Assembly (NCBI GenBank): GCA_963772165.1 | Contig: CAVYWA010000016.1 | Coordinates: 122,855 to 186,854, forward strand | Reading direction: 5' to 3' | Source of the DNA: JAGVPT01 sp963772165 | Lineage (GTDB): Bacteria > Bacteroidota > Ignavibacteria > UBA10030 > UBA8401 | Length of the DNA stretch: 64,000 bases | Part shown: piece by piece, positions 27,386 to 36,627 of the stretch | How the letters are laid out: the number at the start of each line of letters is the position of its first letter | Position numbering within the stretch: position 1 is the first letter of the stretch | The notes under the pieces: model-generated | Database searches by the model: none | What the model was told of the DNA's origin: nothing | What the model saw: only the letters and a program-made list of their open reading frames with translations | Translations under genes and position numbers: made by a program

Positions 27386-28776
27386 CACCCCCCTTGCGGA
27401 GGGCGGCTTTTGTGTTTGCAGCTGCTGTGGGTGTAACGTTCTTCGGCTGCTCGTCGAGCGTCAATACACTTGGCGGGTGTTATTATACTGCCAAATCGAC
27501 GCAGCATTCCCTGCCGGCGTGTGAAACGTTCAACCTCAACGTTAACACGAAAGAGGGAAACAGACTCGATATTTATTTCCAGATCCCGTACTCGCGGATT
27601 CATTTCGAAAAAGACTTTGACGTTTTCGAAGCGTCATATACCGTTTCGTTTATTTTGCGCGATGACAACGGTTCGATTGTCCGTGCCAACGACGTTGACC
27701 GCACGGTCGTTGCACAGTCGTATGCCGAAACGGTTTCGCCCCTCCACGATGCATTTCTGAAGATGATGTACGTGCCCCCCGGCGATTACGCGCTTGATAT
27801 TATCGTCACGGACAACCGCTCGCGTCTGGTATCGCGCCGCCGTCAAAAAGTGGAGGTCGAGAGCTTTTCGAAGGACGATTTTTGCGCGAGCGACTATTTA
27901 TTTTTTGAATATGCCCGTGCGGAACAGCAGGGCATTTCCCTCAAACCGATATTTCCTTCCGGCCTTTCGTATATCAAAGATTCGATCGGGATGTTCCAGG
28001 AACTCTACAACGTCCGCCGTGGCGATACCGTGCGTCTCTCTCTCGTATACTCCTTCGCTGTTCTGCATGATACTGCCGATACGAAACTTGTTGTGCTCAT
28101 GCCCCCGTACAATCTGCGGCAGTCGAATTGCATGCGCGCTCCCGATTCGATCTACTATCGCTCCGATTCTGTATTTGTTTCTTCCGTTGACGGCGTTCTT
28201 CAAGTGTTCCAGAATTTTCCCAAATTGAATGTCGGACTGAACGGCGTGACACGAAAAATTTTTCTTTACCGGAACGGAACTGTCGACAGCAGCGTCAGCA
28301 CGGCGAAGCTTCCCGTGTATACATCATCTTTTCCGCGGCTCAAAGGCGTTGATGAAGAGATTGCAGCCGTGACGTATATCGCGGAGCCGCAGGAGGTCGA
28401 CAGCATGCGCGCCGGTGCAACGCCGGGCCATCGCCTTGAACGCCTGCTCCAATTTTGGGAAAACCATGGCGGCAGCCTTCGCCGAAAAGAATTTTATAAC
28501 CGTGTCGAAGAGGCGAATGAACTATTCTCCTCATGCACTGAAGGGTGGAAAACTCCGATGGGAATTTCGTATATTATCTGCGGTGCGCCGGATTACGTAG
28601 AGTGCCAGGGACTCACCAGCGAAGTGTGGTACTACGACATGGGGGGGAACCGCACTTTTTCTATACCATTTCGGCAAAGCTCCGACCGCGATAATGAACG
28701 GTATTATGAGATTGTTCCTTTCTCGGTGAATGAATTTATATGGGGAGATTTTGTCAACCGGTGGAGGAGACAATGA
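27343..28776 (+). CDS. GWxTD-domain-like lipoprotein
   Basis: A 477-residue predicted lipoprotein: the hydrophobic signal AFVFAAAVGVTFFGC has a lipobox with Cys near residue 36. The C-terminal part contains EGWKTPMGISYIICGAPD and EVWYYD, matching the GWxTD domain found in Bacteroidota and related groups, here with Pro in place of Asp in the GWxTD core. The middle part is beta-rich, with pairs such as YVPPGDYALDIIVTDNRSR. The function of GWxTD proteins is not established. The 43-bp overlap with the metallopeptidase gene implies co-expression. An alternative ATG lies at 27355. Confidence 0.78.
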   Translation: MDRTMRLDVFENGLTPPLRRAAFVFAAAVGVTFFGCSSSVNTLGGCYYTAKSTQHSLPACETFNLNVNTKEGNRLDIYFQIPYSRIHFEKDFDVFEASYTVSFILRDDNGSIVRANDVDRTVVAQSYAETVSPLHDAFLKMMYVPPGDYALDIIVTDNRSRLVSRRRQKVEVESFSKDDFCASDYLFFEYARAEQQGISLKPIFPSGLSYIKDSIGMFQELYNVRRGDTVRLSLVYSFAVLHDTADTKLVVLMPPYNLRQSNCMRAPDSIYYRSDSVFVSSVDGVLQVFQNFPKLNVGLNGVTRKIFLYRNGTVDSSVSTAKLPVYTSSFPRLKGVDEEIAAVTYIAEPQEVDSMRAGATPGHRLERLLQFWENHGGSLRRKEFYNRVEEANELFSSCTEGWKTPMGISYIICGAPDYVECQGLTSEVWYYDMGGNRTFSIPFRQSSDRDNERYYEIVPFSVNEFIWGDFVNRWRRQ

Positions 28777-28921
28777 GCCGCGGCGGGACGTTCTAAGCTG
28801 TATTTTTTTATGTTCTACGGATAAGGAATTCACTGCTATGCGGCATAGTATTAATGATTTACAATTTATAGCCTACAACTTATAGCTTCCCACTTCACGC
28901 TCCCCCGTCATCGTGTTCTCT

Positions 28922-29962
28922 ATGGCATTAGACTTTAGACGTATTCTTCTCACGCGCCTGAAATTCATCGGCGATATTGTTTTGACAACGCCGCTCATCC
29001 GTACGTTGCGTGACAGATTTCCGAATGCGTATATCGGGTATCTCGGCGACAAGAATGGTGTCTCGCTCCTTGAGCACAATCCATACCTTGACGAAATTTT
29101 TTCCTTCGATTTCAACAAGAACACCGTTCTCCAGCAGTTACAGCTCTTCTATCGCCTCAACCGTAAACACTTTGACCTCGTTGTTGACCTCTTTTGCAAT
29201 CCGAGGAGCGCCCTTCTTTCGTACGCGACGCAAGCGTCTGTGAGAGTCGGCGGAGACCTCCCCGGTCGCGGAAAACTGTACACAGTGCGTATAAGGGATG
29301 ACGGTCTTCCTAAATCGGCAGTTGAGTTCCATTACCAATCGTTGAAAGCCGCCGGCATCGAGCCGAAATACTTCGCTCCCGAAATCTTCCTCACCGAGGA
29401 TGAGAAGAAAGAATCGCGTCGCTACCTGGAATGGCAAGGGATCGATTTTTCGAAACCTCTTATCGCATTGCATCCCGGCGGAACATGGCCGGCAAAGTTA
29501 TGGCCGGCGGAACGATTCGCCGATCTGGCCGATCTCCTTATCGCGAAAACGCATGCACACATTGTGCTGACAAAAGGGCCGCGTGACGGCGAAGCAGCGG
29601 GAAAAGTTGAGAACGCCGTTGTGGGGGGAGCGTTGTCGCTACCGGTTCTTCCGCTTCGTCAACTGGCCGCGGTTCTCTCGCTGTGCACGGCGTTTGTTGC
29701 AAATGATTCGGGCCCGATGCACATCGCCGCCGCGGTAGGAACACCGACGGTAGGACTCTTCGGACCGGGGGAAGAAAATATCTGGTTCCCGTATACGCCC
29801 GCGTTTCCCGGCGGCTCATCAAAACATATTGCCCTCCGAAAAGATGTGCCGTGTCACCCATGCCATCTCAACGTCTGTAACCGGATCGGCAACGGCTACA
29901 TGGAATGCATGAAGCTGCTTTCGGTGAACGAAGTTTTTAACGCTGTGAAAGAGAGAATTTGA
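28922..29962 (+). CDS. Glycosyltransferase family 9 (heptosyltransferase-like)
   Basis: A GT-B enzyme of 346 residues that transfers a sugar, typically a heptose, to the lipopolysaccharide core on the cytoplasmic face. The N-terminal RILLTRLKFIGDIVLTTPLIRTLRDRFP is the classic GT9 start (the RLxxxGDxxxxxP pattern). LIALHPGGTWPAKLWPAERFADL and VANDSGPMHIAAAVGTPTVGLFGP are the donor-site signatures. A Cys-containing tail (CHPCHLNVCNRIGNGYMECM) is common in the family. ATG 28922 was chosen over GTG 28913; neither has a clear ribosome binding site. No other LPS genes are nearby. Confidence 0.88.
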   Translation: MALDFRRILLTRLKFIGDIVLTTPLIRTLRDRFPNAYIGYLGDKNGVSLLEHNPYLDEIFSFDFNKNTVLQQLQLFYRLNRKHFDLVVDLFCNPRSALLSYATQASVRVGGDLPGRGKLYTVRIRDDGLPKSAVEFHYQSLKAAGIEPKYFAPEIFLTEDEKKESRRYLEWQGIDFSKPLIALHPGGTWPAKLWPAERFADLADLLIAKTHAHIVLTKGPRDGEAAGKVENAVVGGALSLPVLPLRQLAAVLSLCTAFVANDSGPMHIAAAVGTPTVGLFGPGEENIWFPYTPAFPGGSSKHIALRKDVPCHPCHLNVCNRIGNGYMECMKLLSVNEVFNAVKERI

Positions 29963-30047
29963 CCTCTGTGAAATTCTTTTTTAATGACTCAGAGCGGTAC
30001 GGAGACAACGTCTACTGTAGTAAATAAAGGGGGAAGAAACTCACATT

Positions 30048-32198
30048 ATGCAGCCACAAACAGGACGCCAACAACATACACTTCGGGGAACCCTGCACAA
30101 AATTATTTTCACGAACAACGAAAACGGGTACCTCATCGGTGTACTGAAAACTGCCGAGGGGACGATCTCCATTGTAGGCTATATGATGGACCCGCGCGAG
30201 GGGGATGAGTACGGTATCTCCGGCACATGGGCAACGCACCCGAAGTACGGCCGACAGTTTCAATTCGAGAGCTATGAGGTAAAGGAGCCGACGACGCTGC
30301 ACGGCGTCGAGGAATATCTCTCGTCCGGACTCATCCACGGTGTCGGACCCGCCCTGGCGTCACGCATCGTTAAAAAGTTCGGCGTCAAAACACTCGACAT
30401 CCTTAACAAGAATCCTGAGCGGCTTCTAGAAGTCGAGGGCGTCGGAAAGAAGAAATTGGAAAAGATCGTAGAATCTGCCTCTGCGCTTCGGGAGATGCAG
30501 GATGTCATGACGTTCTTGAAATCATACAACATCAGCACAAGCCAGGGGATCAGGATTTTCAAGGCGTACGGCAAAGGCGCTGCCGGCGTTGTCAAGAATA
30601 ATCCATACCAGTTGATCCAGGACGTTCAGGGCATTGGTTTTCAGATTGCTGATTCGATCGCACAGCGCGTCGGAGTCCAGCCGGAAAGCATGTACCGTCT
30701 TGAGGCCGGCATCCGGTTTGTTCTGAACGATGCGTGCCGCGCGGCCGGGCATTGTTATCTCCCCAGAGAAGAACTGGCACGCCGGTCGGCGGAACTTCTC
30801 GTGGTCGACGAAGCGAAAATCGAACGTGCCGTCGACGAGAGTATCCGCAACGGATTTCTCACGGCGGAGAACGATATGCTGTTTCCGTTTCTCCTTCACC
30901 AGGCGGAAATGGAAGCAGCCGACAAGCTCGGGCAGCTTCTTCGGAAAGGTTCAAAGCCCTTTTCCGAAAGCAAACTTCTCGCATCGCTGACACTCATCGA
31001 AAAACGCCATAAGATAGAGTTCGATGCCAAGCAGCGCGATGCCATTCTCCATTCGATCCAAAAACCGATCACGATTCTCACCGGAGGGCCGGGGACGGGA
31101 AAAACATTGTGCGTCAACGGCATCATCGAATTGGCGGATGAGCTGGGGGTGAACTACCTTCTTTGCGCGCCGACAGGGCGGGCGGCAAAACGTCTTTCGG
31201 AATTATCAAACCGGGAAGCGAAAACGATCCACCGGCTGCTCGAGTACGAACCGCAATCGGGAATATTCCGGCGTGACGCCGATTCTCCGCTTGAGTGCGA
31301 CATGCTTATTGTCGACGAGGTTTCGATGGTCGACATCGAACTGTGCGCGGCGCTTCTCGCTGCCGTGAAGCCGGAGGCGCAGTTGGTCCTCGTCGGCGAT
31401 GTCGACCAGCTTCCTTCCGTCGGGCCAGGGCAGGTTCTTCGCGACTTGATCGACGCGAAGGTCATCGGGACGGTCCGGCTCGATACGATTTTCCGCCAGT
31501 CTGAAGAAAGCACCATTATCGCAAACTCTCACAGAATAAACGCCGGTGAGATGCCGGAGTTCTCTCCCGATTTCAAACTTCTCGAAGAGACGTCGCCCGA
31601 ACACATGCAGGAAACAATCGTACGCCTCTGTTCTACGATCCTTCCACAAAATTATCAGTACGACCAGTTCGATGACATCCAGGTGCTTTCACCGATGCAC
31701 AACGGATCGGCGGGAGTGCGCGAACTCAACAAGGAACTGCAGCGCGCGCTGAACGGGCACTCGAAAGTCTGCTGGCAGGGGAGCGAACGGAAATTTCTGC
31801 TGGGTGATAAGGTGATGCAAACGAAGAACAATTACGACAAAGACGTTTTCAACGGCGACCTCGGACGCATCTCGGGCGTGGACAAAAGCGATGGGATACT
31901 CATCGTGGAATTTTACGGGAAGAAGATCGAATATACCTTCGAGCAGCTGGACGAACTCACCCTTGCCTATGCAATGACGATCCACAAAAGCCAGGGGAAT
32001 GAGTTTAAAGCGGTCATCGTTCCCGTGTCGATGTCGCACTATATTATGCTCCAGCGCAACTTGATCTATACGGCGGTGACACGTGCGCGCGAGCTCCTTA
32101 TTCTTGTCGGCGAGATGAAAGCTCTCGCCATCGCCGTTCGCAACGACGAAGTGAGGGAGCGGAATACCATGCTGCGAAAGCGGCTAGGGCAATTATGA
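30048..32198 (+). CDS. recD2: RecD2-type ATP-dependent DNA helicase
   Basis: Superfamily 1B 5'-3' helicase of 716 residues that acts without RecBC. Order: N-terminal OB-like domain (LRGTLHKIIFTNNENGYLIGVL), tandem helix-hairpin-helix region (VGPALASRIVKKFG, LLEVEGVGKKKLEKI), Walker A GGPGTGKT (about 346-353), Walker B VDEVSM, GDVDQLPSVGPG, TIFRQ and the C-terminal UvrD_C_2/SH3 region with LAYAMTIHKSQGNEF and YTAVTRAREL. All helicase motifs look intact. The last codons overlap a 19-bp inverted repeat. Confidence 0.92.
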   Translation: MQPQTGRQQHTLRGTLHKIIFTNNENGYLIGVLKTAEGTISIVGYMMDPREGDEYGISGTWATHPKYGRQFQFESYEVKEPTTLHGVEEYLSSGLIHGVGPALASRIVKKFGVKTLDILNKNPERLLEVEGVGKKKLEKIVESASALREMQDVMTFLKSYNISTSQGIRIFKAYGKGAAGVVKNNPYQLIQDVQGIGFQIADSIAQRVGVQPESMYRLEAGIRFVLNDACRAAGHCYLPREELARRSAELLVVDEAKIERAVDESIRNGFLTAENDMLFPFLLHQAEMEAADKLGQLLRKGSKPFSESKLLASLTLIEKRHKIEFDAKQRDAILHSIQKPITILTGGPGTGKTLCVNGIIELADELGVNYLLCAPTGRAAKRLSELSNREAKTIHRLLEYEPQSGIFRRDADSPLECDMLIVDEVSMVDIELCAALLAAVKPEAQLVLVGDVDQLPSVGPGQVLRDLIDAKVIGTVRLDTIFRQSEESTIIANSHRINAGEMPEFSPDFKLLEETSPEHMQETIVRLCSTILPQNYQYDQFDDIQVLSPMHNGSAGVRELNKELQRALNGHSKVCWQGSERKFLLGDKVMQTKNNYDKDVFNGDLGRISGVDKSDGILIVEFYGKKIEYTFEQLDELTLAYAMTIHKSQGNEFKAVIVPVSMSHYIMLQRNLIYTAVTRARELLILVGEMKALAIAVRNDEVRERNTMLRKRLGQL

Positions 32199-32279
32199 AT
32201 TTTGAATTAGGAATTATGAATTGGGAGTTGAGGATTAGGAATTTCGTTATAAATCATTCATAATTCAAAATTCATAATT
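32191..32279. repeat. 19-bp perfect inverted repeat around a short-word island
   Basis: aattatgaattttgaatta (32191-32209) is the exact reverse complement of 32261-32279. The 51-bp centre holds more variants of the same word. The left arm contains the recD2 stop codon. It may act as a stem-loop at the transcript end, although no T-run follows. Confidence 0.8.
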
Positions 32280-32322
32280 ATTAATGCCCTCTGCGCCCCG
32301 TCACATCCCTTTGCAAACGCTC

Positions 32323-32351
32323 TTGACATTTCCCTCTTCATTCTCTAATTT
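32323..32351 (+). promoter_or_regulatory. Sigma70-like promoter for the T9SS protein gene
   Basis: TTGACA (32323-32328), a 17-bp spacer, and TAATTT (32346-32351), about 90 bp before the start codon. The -35 match is perfect. Confidence 0.5.
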
Positions 32352-32442
32352 ATTCGTAAGAAACTGCTCCTTCCGTTTCACCGAAGACGGCGACGCCGGA
32401 ATAATCAAGGGTACTAATTCACCAAACTCACTTACTTTTGAG

Positions 32443-34200
32443 ATGACTACTATGAGAACTTATCTACTCTTTTTTGCAGCAATTATTCTGCTGAGTGTCT
32501 CGGCAAGTGCACAGTTCAGCACCGGACAGGCGGCAGATATCGTCCTGGGTCAACCCGATTTTACAACTGGCATTAATCCGGCCTCACCGTCGACGACTAC
32601 GATGGTTCCCTATTCTGTCGCAGTGGACGCGGTCAATAGCAAAATATTCGTTGCCGATGCTTCTTTCAATCGTGTGCTGAGGTGGAGTACAGCGAGTGTG
32701 GCGAGTAATGATCCGGCAGAAGCTGTTTTCGGGCAATCAAACTTCACTACCTTAGATGCAAATGTAAGTCAAACAGGAATGGATTTCCCGACGGGGGTGT
32801 TTATTGCCCCGGGAACGACAATACTTATGGTAGCAGATGTAAATGGGAGCAGGGTTTTACGATTTAACAGCGCTTACAATATCACGAGCGGCTCTGCATC
32901 AGCCAATGTTGTTTTAGGAGCGCCGGATTTCAACAGCAGCGGCGGAAGCGCAAGCCAGACTACAGTTTTTGGACCTTACGCTGTTGCCGCCGATGTAGCG
33001 GGCCACTTGTATGTTGCAGATCAAGGTAATAATAGAGTTCTTCGTTTCGATAATTTCAGCGCGAAGACCAATGGCGGCCCTGCTGATGGTGTGTTAGGAC
33101 AGCCGGATTTCACACACAGTCAGCCTGATTCGTTGGGAGTAACAGCAAAATCAATGTCGGCACCTACTGGTGTTGCGATTGACAATGCGGGCACTCTTTA
33201 CGTTGCTGACCAGGGTAACAATAGAGTTCTCTATTTTTTAAATGCTGCAGGCAAAGCCAACGGAGCGGCTGCCGATGGGGTTATCGGTCAAGCTGGCTTC
33301 ACTAATAATAATATTGGTCACACTGCAAGCACGCTTAACAACCCCTTTGGCGTTGCAATAGACTTTGCAAATCACCTCTACATCTCGGATGAAAATAATA
33401 ATCGGATTTTGTGTTACTATAGTCAGACAGCAATAACAACTAACACGGCGGATTCAGTGTTGGGTCAGTCTAACCTTAATACCAACAATTCAGGCACTAC
33501 GGCGGCAACCCTGAATGGTCCTGCCGGCATAGGGATAGACCATAGCAATGGCTATTTGTGGGTAGCCGACCTCGGCAACTACCGTGTTCTTCGTTATACA
33601 GCCTCAATCGCTCCATTGCCGGTAGAACTCACGTCTTTCACTGCTGCCGCGCTCGGCAACAAGGTTGAGCTTGCATGGAAGACCGCGACAGAAATAAACA
33701 ACTCAGGGTTTGAAGTTCAGCGCAGCACCGTGAGCAATCAACAATCGACAATGAGCACTTGGACGAAGGTTGCGTTTGTGGCGGGACATGGGACGATCAA
33801 TGCTCCGCAGAATTATTCATACACCGATGCCTCGGTGAGTGTTGGAAAATATTCGTATCGTTTGAAACAAATCGACAACGACGGGAAATTTACTTACGGA
33901 CAAACGATCGAAGCAACCGTCGGCATTACGCCGAGCACGGTCTTTTTGGATAACAATTATCCTAACCCGTTCAACCCCTCCACGAAAATATCGTTCGTCC
34001 TGGGCACGACGGGCCGCGCAACGCTGAAGGTGTTCAACCTCCTTGGCCAGGAAGTGGCGACCCTCGCCGACGGGGAATTCAACGGCGGTGATACGCAAAC
34101 ATTTACCTTTGACGCGTCGAAACTTTCAAGCGGGATTTATTATTATCAGCTGAAGAGCGTCAGCGGGACTCAAATAAAGAAAATGATGCTGCTGAAGTAA
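32443..34200 (+). CDS. Secreted NHL-repeat protein with T9SS type A sorting domain
   Basis: Exported protein of 585 residues from ATG 32443 (or ATG 32452). The signal peptide is TYLLFFAAIILLSVSASAQ. It is followed by five or six NHL beta-propeller blades with the recurring pattern LYVADQGNNRVLRF and VLGQPDFT. A linker domain follows (PVELTSFTAAALGNKVELAWKTATEINNSGFEVQR), and the last 80 residues form the T9SS C-terminal sorting domain (YPNPFNPSTKISF, LKVFNLLGQEVATL, LSSGIYYYQL). The protein should be translocated across the outer membrane and attached to the surface or released. The T9SS machinery is not in this window. A strong terminator follows. Confidence 0.9.
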   Translation: MTTMRTYLLFFAAIILLSVSASAQFSTGQAADIVLGQPDFTTGINPASPSTTTMVPYSVAVDAVNSKIFVADASFNRVLRWSTASVASNDPAEAVFGQSNFTTLDANVSQTGMDFPTGVFIAPGTTILMVADVNGSRVLRFNSAYNITSGSASANVVLGAPDFNSSGGSASQTTVFGPYAVAADVAGHLYVADQGNNRVLRFDNFSAKTNGGPADGVLGQPDFTHSQPDSLGVTAKSMSAPTGVAIDNAGTLYVADQGNNRVLYFLNAAGKANGAAADGVIGQAGFTNNNIGHTASTLNNPFGVAIDFANHLYISDENNNRILCYYSQTAITTNTADSVLGQSNLNTNNSGTTAATLNGPAGIGIDHSNGYLWVADLGNYRVLRYTASIAPLPVELTSFTAAALGNKVELAWKTATEINNSGFEVQRSTVSNQQSTMSTWTKVAFVAGHGTINAPQNYSYTDASVSVGKYSYRLKQIDNDGKFTYGQTIEATVGITPSTVFLDNNYPNPFNPSTKISFVLGTTGRATLKVFNLLGQEVATLADGEFNGGDTQTFTFDASKLSSGIYYYQLKSVSGTQIKKMMLLK

Positions 34201-34226
34201 CGCGACCGGCTGCCGGCATAATGATA

Positions 34227-34254
34227 AGCCTCCGCTCACCACGGAGGCTTTTTT
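34227..34254 (+). terminator. Rho-independent terminator
   Basis: AGCCTCCG (34227-34234), 7-nt loop, CGGAGGCT (34242-34249), running directly into a six-T tract ending at 34254. It is 26 bp after the stop of the T9SS gene. Confidence 0.9.
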
Positions 34255-34411
34255 ATGAAAGTCATGCATGAGTCCCTTGTTTTGGAATTGGATGAGCCAT
34301 GCCTTCTCTGGCAATGCAAATCGTAAATCGGCAATCGAAAATTGAAAATGTCAGGTTGCTTCCCTTCCCGATCCTCCATATATTCATTCAATAAGAATCA
34401 GAAAGGAAATC

Positions 34412-34915
34412 ATGGAACGTCTTTTTTCTCCGTGGCGGTCGGAATATATCGGGTCGTTTTCAAAAGCCAAAATGAAAAAGAACGAGGAGTGTCTTTTTTG
34501 CTCGGCGGCGAAAAATAAGAATGATTCCCGCAGGCTTATTCTTTTCCGCCGGCAATTCTGCTTTGTGATGATGAACTTGTATCCCTACAACAGCGGGCAC
34601 GTGTTGATCATCCCATATAATCATACTTCACAGTTCAGCCGGCTTTCAACAAAGGAATACGCGGATGTTATGGCAGCCTCTGCACGTGTGATGGAAGCTA
34701 TCGACAAAACGATGCAGCCGCAAGGGTTCAATTTCGGCGCGAACCTCGGGCGCGTTGCGGGAGCCGGTATCGACCAGCATATTCATTTTCACATCGTGCC
34801 TCGATGGAACGGCGATACGAACTTCATGCCCACCCTGGCGGATACGAAGTTGGTCTCTGAATCGATTCAAGCGTCGTACAGGAAGATTAAGAAAAATCTT
34901 GTTTCAACGAGATAA
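34412..34915 (+). CDS. HIT-family protein (Ap4A phosphorylase/hydrolase-like)
   Basis: A 167-residue nucleotide hydrolase or transferase. The histidine triad is HIHFHIVPRW (about residues 127-136). The N-terminus MERLFSPWRSEYI and the CLFC pair (CLFCSAAKNKND) are typical of the HIT subgroup related to Ap4A phosphorylase. ATG 34412 has AGAAAGGA upstream. Members cleave dinucleoside polyphosphates or nucleotide adducts; the exact substrate is not deducible. It is flanked by a terminator upstream and a dispersed hairpin downstream, so it is likely monocistronic. Confidence 0.88.
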   Translation: MERLFSPWRSEYIGSFSKAKMKKNEECLFCSAAKNKNDSRRLILFRRQFCFVMMNLYPYNSGHVLIIPYNHTSQFSRLSTKEYADVMAASARVMEAIDKTMQPQGFNFGANLGRVAGAGIDQHIHFHIVPRWNGDTNFMPTLADTKLVSESIQASYRKIKKNLVSTR

Positions 34916-34937
34916 TTTGGTAGTGGGTCATTTTGGA

Positions 34938-34980
34938 TGAATGTCATTGCGATCCCGCTCGAAGAGCGGGAGAAGCAATC
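34938..34980. repeat. Dispersed hairpin of the gtcattgcgatcccgctc type
   Basis: GTCATTGC is followed by CCCGCTC (34954-34960), loop GAA and GAGCGGG (34964-34970), then agaagcaatcc. Related elements are at 56335-56463 and 57453-57520. An open frame runs through it into the next gene, but the repeat argues against it being coding. Confidence 0.7.
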
Positions 34981-35119
34981 CTTTTGTTTAATGGAGACTG
35001 TCCCGGTGTACGGGATAATGTACAGCGGTACTTTGTCGCTTCGCAATGGGCATATTTCTATTTTTGAGACCGCTTCTAAGTATCATGGAAAGTTCTTCAA
35101 CTCATTTCAGGAGGCTGGA

Positions 35120-36538
35120 TTGAAAGCTTACGGCAGGTTTTTTCGTTTCCCCTTCTCATATTTCACGTTTCACTTTTTACTTCTCTCTCTTGTGCTTTTT
35201 ATATCACCAAGGCTGTACGCTCAATCGTCGCCGCGTCCCTATGTCGATGTTGCTTCCACAATAACGAGTAAGGGGTTGACCGAGCTCCGCGCTTTTACAA
35301 TGCTCTCTGAACTGACCGGTACGATCGGCAGCCGTATTAGCGGTTCTCCCCAGGCGGCAAAAGCAGTGGAGTGGGGAAAAAGCACGATGCTGCAATGCGG
35401 GTTCGACAGCGTCTATCTTCAGCCGGTGATGGTTCCGCGCTGGGTAAGAGGAAATGTCGAGCGAGCAGCGATCCTCGACGGAGACAGGGAAATTCCTCTC
35501 ACGATCTGCGCTCTCGGTGGAAGTATCGCGACGCCGAAGGAAGGGATAACTGCTGAAGTTATTGAAGTCCATTCGCTGGATGAGGCAAAGAGTCTCGGCG
35601 AGAAAGCGAAAGGGAAGATCGTCTTTTATAACCGACCGATGGACCCGACGAAAGTGCAGACCATGGAGGCGTACGGCGGTGCCGTAGACCAGCGTGGCGG
35701 TGGAGCGGTTGAAGCGGCGAAAGTCGGCGGGGTCGCGGCGCTCGTTCGTTCGATGTCCCTCGCAATCGACGATGTGCCGCACACCGGTGCAATGCATTAT
35801 GTCGATAGCATTCCGAAAATTCCCTCGGCGGCAGTGAGCATCGCGGGAGCAAACATGCTCACCGAACTGTTGAAGACGGGAAAGAACGTTCGCGTCAAGA
35901 TCGAGCTGAGCTGTGAAACTCTTCCCGACGTCGAATCGGCAAATGTGATCGGCGAAGTCCGGGGCTCTGAGAAGCCGGGTGAAGTGATCGTTATCGGCGG
36001 ACATCTCGACAGCTGGGATAAAGGACAGGGAGCGCATGACGACGGTGCAGGGGCCGTTCAATCGATGGAAGCGCTCCGCTTGCTGAAGGAGCTTGGATTG
36101 AAACCGAAACGAACGATCCGCTGCGTCCTTTTTATGAACGAGGAAAACGGGCTTCGTGGAGGGAAAGCCTACGCGGCCGCCAAACGTCCTGCCGGTGAAA
36201 AAGATATCGCTGCAATTGAGACCGACGCCGGCGGGTTTGCCCCTCTCGGGTTCGGCGTTTCGACTGATTCTGTGAGGTTCGAAAAAATAAAAAAGTTCTC
36301 GGGGGCACTCGAAGAAATCGGTGCAGACCGCATTCAAAAAGGGGGCGGTGGCGCTGACATTTCACCGCTCGCAGAAGCCGGCGTTCCGATGATCGGGCTG
36401 AATCCGGAAAACCAACGCTACTTCGACTACCATCATTCCGACAAGGATACGATCGATAAGGTTAATCCGCGTGAACTCGAACTCGGTGCCATTGCGATAG
36501 CGATCTTCGCTTACGAGATTGCGCAGGAAGGATTGTAG
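35120..36538 (+). CDS. Secreted M28-family zinc aminopeptidase/carboxypeptidase (PGCP-like)
   Basis: Exported co-catalytic zinc peptidase. I place the start at TTG 35120 because AGGAGG (35109-35114) lies 5 nt upstream and a good signal peptide follows (FHFLLLSLVLFISPRLYAQ); an ATG at 34937 would read through a repeat. It contains a PA domain (GKIVFYNRPMDP..., QRGGGAVEAAKVGGVAALVRSM) and the M28 core: VIGGHLDSWDKGQGAHDDGAG, NEENGLRGGKAY, ETDAGGF and YHHSDKDTIDKV, which supply the five zinc ligands and the catalytic Glu. Mature size is about 440 residues. It probably trims peptides in the periplasm or outside the cell. Confidence 0.85.
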   Translation: MKAYGRFFRFPFSYFTFHFLLLSLVLFISPRLYAQSSPRPYVDVASTITSKGLTELRAFTMLSELTGTIGSRISGSPQAAKAVEWGKSTMLQCGFDSVYLQPVMVPRWVRGNVERAAILDGDREIPLTICALGGSIATPKEGITAEVIEVHSLDEAKSLGEKAKGKIVFYNRPMDPTKVQTMEAYGGAVDQRGGGAVEAAKVGGVAALVRSMSLAIDDVPHTGAMHYVDSIPKIPSAAVSIAGANMLTELLKTGKNVRVKIELSCETLPDVESANVIGEVRGSEKPGEVIVIGGHLDSWDKGQGAHDDGAGAVQSMEALRLLKELGLKPKRTIRCVLFMNEENGLRGGKAYAAAKRPAGEKDIAAIETDAGGFAPLGFGVSTDSVRFEKIKKFSGALEEIGADRIQKGGGGADISPLAEAGVPMIGLNPENQRYFDYHHSDKDTIDKVNPRELELGAIAIAIFAYEIAQEGL

Positions 36539-36613
36539 GAGTGAAAAGTTAAAAGTGAAAAATTTTCTAGCGACTCCTTTTTTCCTGCTCCTATAACTTT
36601 TCACTTTTAACTC
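36539..36613. repeat. Inverted short-word island (agtgaaaagttaaaagtg)
   Basis: agtgaaaagttaaaagtgaaaa on the left and acttttcacttttaactc on the right are near-complete reverse complements around a 30-bp centre. It shares the word with the island at 24964-25104. Confidence 0.75.
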
Positions 36614-36627
36614 GCCATGAACTCTCT

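Noticed and set aside
34937..35119. Upstream ATG extension of the M28 peptidase gene
   Set aside because: The extension reads through a dispersed hairpin repeat and would bury the signal peptide; TTG 35120 has a consensus ribosome binding site.
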